Positions 6,489 through 7,302 of a stretch of 7,302 nucleotides of DNA are shown piece after piece. This stretch comes from Mesorhizobium sp. (GTDB lineage Bacteria; Pseudomonadota; Alphaproteobacteria; Rhizobiales; Rhizobiaceae). The first letter of the stretch is position 1. Every line of letters starts with the position of its first letter. The notes under the pieces were generated by a model. The model ran no database searches and was not told the origin of the DNA. It saw only the letters and a program-made list of their open reading frames with translations. The stretch lies in NCBI GenBank assembly GCA_019509685.1, contig JAEKLU010000106.1, positions 1 to 7,302 on the forward strand. The letters are read 5' to 3'. The position numbers were made by a program, and so were the translations under genes.

Positions 6489-7076
6489 ATGAAACCGCTC
6501 TTTTCTTCGTTCAGGTCCGGGCTTTTGGCCCTGGGCCTTGTCGCGGGCGTGACGGCGCCATCGGTCGCCGGCCCGATCCTGCAACCCGATCTTGGCGTCG
6601 CGACGAAGACCGCCGCGCCGAACATCATACCGGTGCGTGACAGCTGGGCTGGCGGCAACGGAGGAATGCAGAACTGGCGCTGGCGGCATGGCGGCGACTT
6701 CAGGCGCGGCGGCGATTTCAGATGGCGCGGCGACCGCCACTTCTCCCGCAACTGGGACGGCGGCAACTGGGACGGCGGCGGCGACTGGCGCTGGCGGCAC
6801 CATCACCGCAGGCACTTCCGCGACGGCGACGCCGCGATCCTTGGGCTGGGCCTCGGCCTGGGCCTGGGCAGTCTTGCCTATGACAACTACTATGATCCCT
6901 ACCAATATGATTACTATCCGCGCTATGTTCAGCCGCGGCGCGTCTATCGCACGGAACGGCTTTCCAGCGCCCATGTGCAGTGGTGCTACGACCGTTACCG
7001 GTCGTACCGCGCCCGGGACAACAGCTTCCAGCCCAATTACGGGCCTCGCAAGCAATGCTGGTCGCCCTATAGCTGA
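6489..7076 (+). CDS. secreted BA14K-family protein with Gly/Trp/Arg/His-rich repeat region
   Basis: This 195-residue exported protein has a Sec signal peptide at 1-27 ([10 protein letters not shown], then a hydrophobic core and PSVA before G28). Next come a low-complexity region (about 53-114) of Gly, Asp, Trp, Arg and His ([34 protein letters not shown]), a short glycine-zipper-like hydrophobic stretch [17 protein letters not shown] (116-132), a Tyr-rich linker (131-153), and a C-terminal BA14K domain (about 159-194) with [19 protein letters not shown] and [11 protein letters not shown]166 and C190 could form a disulfide. BA14K is named after an immunoreactive Brucella protein and is common in Rhizobiales; the proposed roles are in the cell surface and LPS, not settled. 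ATG 6489 has GGAG 6 nt upstream; an upstream in-frame ATG at 6453 would spoil the signal peptide. A strong terminator follows, so it is probably a single-gene transcript. The hydrophobic stretch might insert in the membrane. Confidence 0.9.
   Translation: MKPLFSSFRSGLLALGLVAGVTAPSVAGPILQPDLGVATKTAAPNIIPVRDSWAGGNGGMQNWRWRHGGDFRRGGDFRWRGDRHFSRNWDGGNWDGGGDWRWRHHHRRHFRDGDAAILGLGLGLGLGSLAYDNYYDPYQYDYYPRYVQPRRVYRTERLSSAHVQWCYDRYRSYRARDNSFQPNYGPRKQCWSPYS
6690..6779 (+). repeat. short tandem repeats inside the BA14K gene
   Basis: GGCGGCGACTTCAG (6690-6703) recurs with one change at 6708-6721, period 18, coding GGDFR twice. AACTGGGACGGCGGC is a perfect 15-bp tandem pair at 6750-6764 and 6765-6779, coding NWDGG twice. 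A further 16-nt match lies at 6673-6688 and 6784-6799 (WRWRH). These explain the Gly/Trp/Arg-rich region by in-frame slippage or duplication. Confidence 0.8.
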
Positions 7077-7101
7077 GCTGGCCTCGAGCAAACGCGTGGA
7101 G

Positions 7102-7131
7102 ACGGCGCCCCCACGGGCGCCGTTTTATTTT
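7102..7131 (+). terminator. Rho-independent terminator after the BA14K gene
   Basis: ACGGCGCCC (7102-7110) and GGGCGCCGT (7115-7123) form a perfect 9-bp stem with a CCAC loop, followed by a T-rich tract TTTTATTTT (7123-7131). It lies 25 nt after the BA14K stop codon. This is the only textbook intrinsic terminator in the window. Confidence 0.93.
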
Positions 7132-7149
7132 GCCAAGGCCACAACTGGC

Positions 7150-7167
7150 GATAACCGTAAATTTATC
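7150..7167. promoter_or_regulatory. AT-rich dyad upstream of the PilZ-like gene
   Basis: GATAA (7150-7154) and TTATC (7163-7167) form an inverted repeat across an AT-rich centre (CCGTAAAT), in otherwise GC-rich DNA 74-91 nt before the next start codon. ATAA-N7-TTTA inside it resembles a CtrA box (TTAA-N7-TTAA) with two mismatches. It may be part of a promoter or operator; the evidence is weak. Confidence 0.25.
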
Positions 7168-7240
7168 AGCCGGGTCTATGCACAGGCTGGTGCCCCACCC
7201 GACGATTCGCCGCGACGCAGTTCGCGAGGACGTGCCCGCC

Positions 7241-7302
7241 ATGGCCGAAGAACAAAACAGATCCCAACACAGGCAGCGTGTGCTCAAGGGCGCTACCATC
7301 CT
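7241..7302 (+). CDS. probable PilZ-domain protein, N-terminal fragment
   Basis: Only the first 20 codons are in the window: MAEEQNRSQHRQRVLKGATI, continuing off the end. The RxxxRxxxLKGATI pattern is like the start of the small PilZ proteins common in rhizobia, where the RxxxR motif binds cyclic di-GMP. Here R11 and R13 precede VLKGATI, and R7-R11 fits RxxxR. ATG 7241 has GAGGA at 7226-7230, 10 nt upstream. An in-frame GTG at 7232 is too near that site. It follows the BA14K terminator, so it has its own promoter. The fragment is too short for certainty. Confidence 0.6.
   Translation, partial: MAEEQNRSQHRQRVLKGATI

Overview
The window looks like chromosomal DNA of an alphaproteobacterium of the order Rhizobiales. 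Mesorhizobium or a close relative is the best guess. The reasons are high GC with strong G/C third-position bias, a BA14K-family secreted protein, a rhizobial-type ACC deaminase with a divergent Lrp-type regulator, and the start of a small PilZ-like protein. This is inferred from protein style; no database search was possible.

Layout. (1) Bases 1-1363 (+) hold the last 48 codons of an ABC ATPase, joined by an ATGA overlap to a complete MacB/FtsX-type permease. The ATPase fragment seems to lack about 22 residues between its D-loop and H-loop. (2) Bases 1385-2311 (-) hold an EamA/DMT transporter, tail to tail with the permease. (3) Bases 2312-2541 are non-coding with no convincing signal, followed by a 76-residue two-helix membrane protein (2542-2772, +). 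(4) Bases 2785-4478 hold a divergent pair: an Lrp/AsnC regulator (AcdR-like, -) and ACC deaminase acdS (+). Their 146-bp intergenic region carries two almost identical AT-rich elements 42 bp apart and a G+C hairpin. (5) Bases 4483-6323 (-) hold an endonuclease/exonuclease/phosphatase-fold protein and a Nudix-type hydrolase, overlapping by 4 nt and probably co-transcribed. (6) Bases 6489-7076 (+) hold a secreted BA14K protein rich in Gly, Trp, Arg and His, preceded by an 11-bp-period direct repeat and followed by a strong intrinsic terminator. (7) Bases 7241-7302 (+) hold the beginning of a probable PilZ-domain protein.

How the genes work together. The clearest functional unit is acdR-acdS. 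ACC deaminase breaks down the plant ethylene precursor 1-aminocyclopropane-1-carboxylate to 2-oxobutyrate and ammonia, and Lrp-type AcdR proteins are known regulators of neighbouring acdS genes. The repeated intergenic element, one copy of which covers the acdR start codon, is a good candidate operator. No NifA/sigma-54 signature is seen before acdS, unlike the symbiosis-island acdS known in Mesorhizobium loti. The other genes form short independent units. I see no tRNA or rRNA, mobile element, CRISPR array or phage gene, and no evidence of a wholly new multi-gene system. The most unusual points are the internal deletion in the ABC ATPase, the paired acdR/acdS elements and the degenerate Nudix box.
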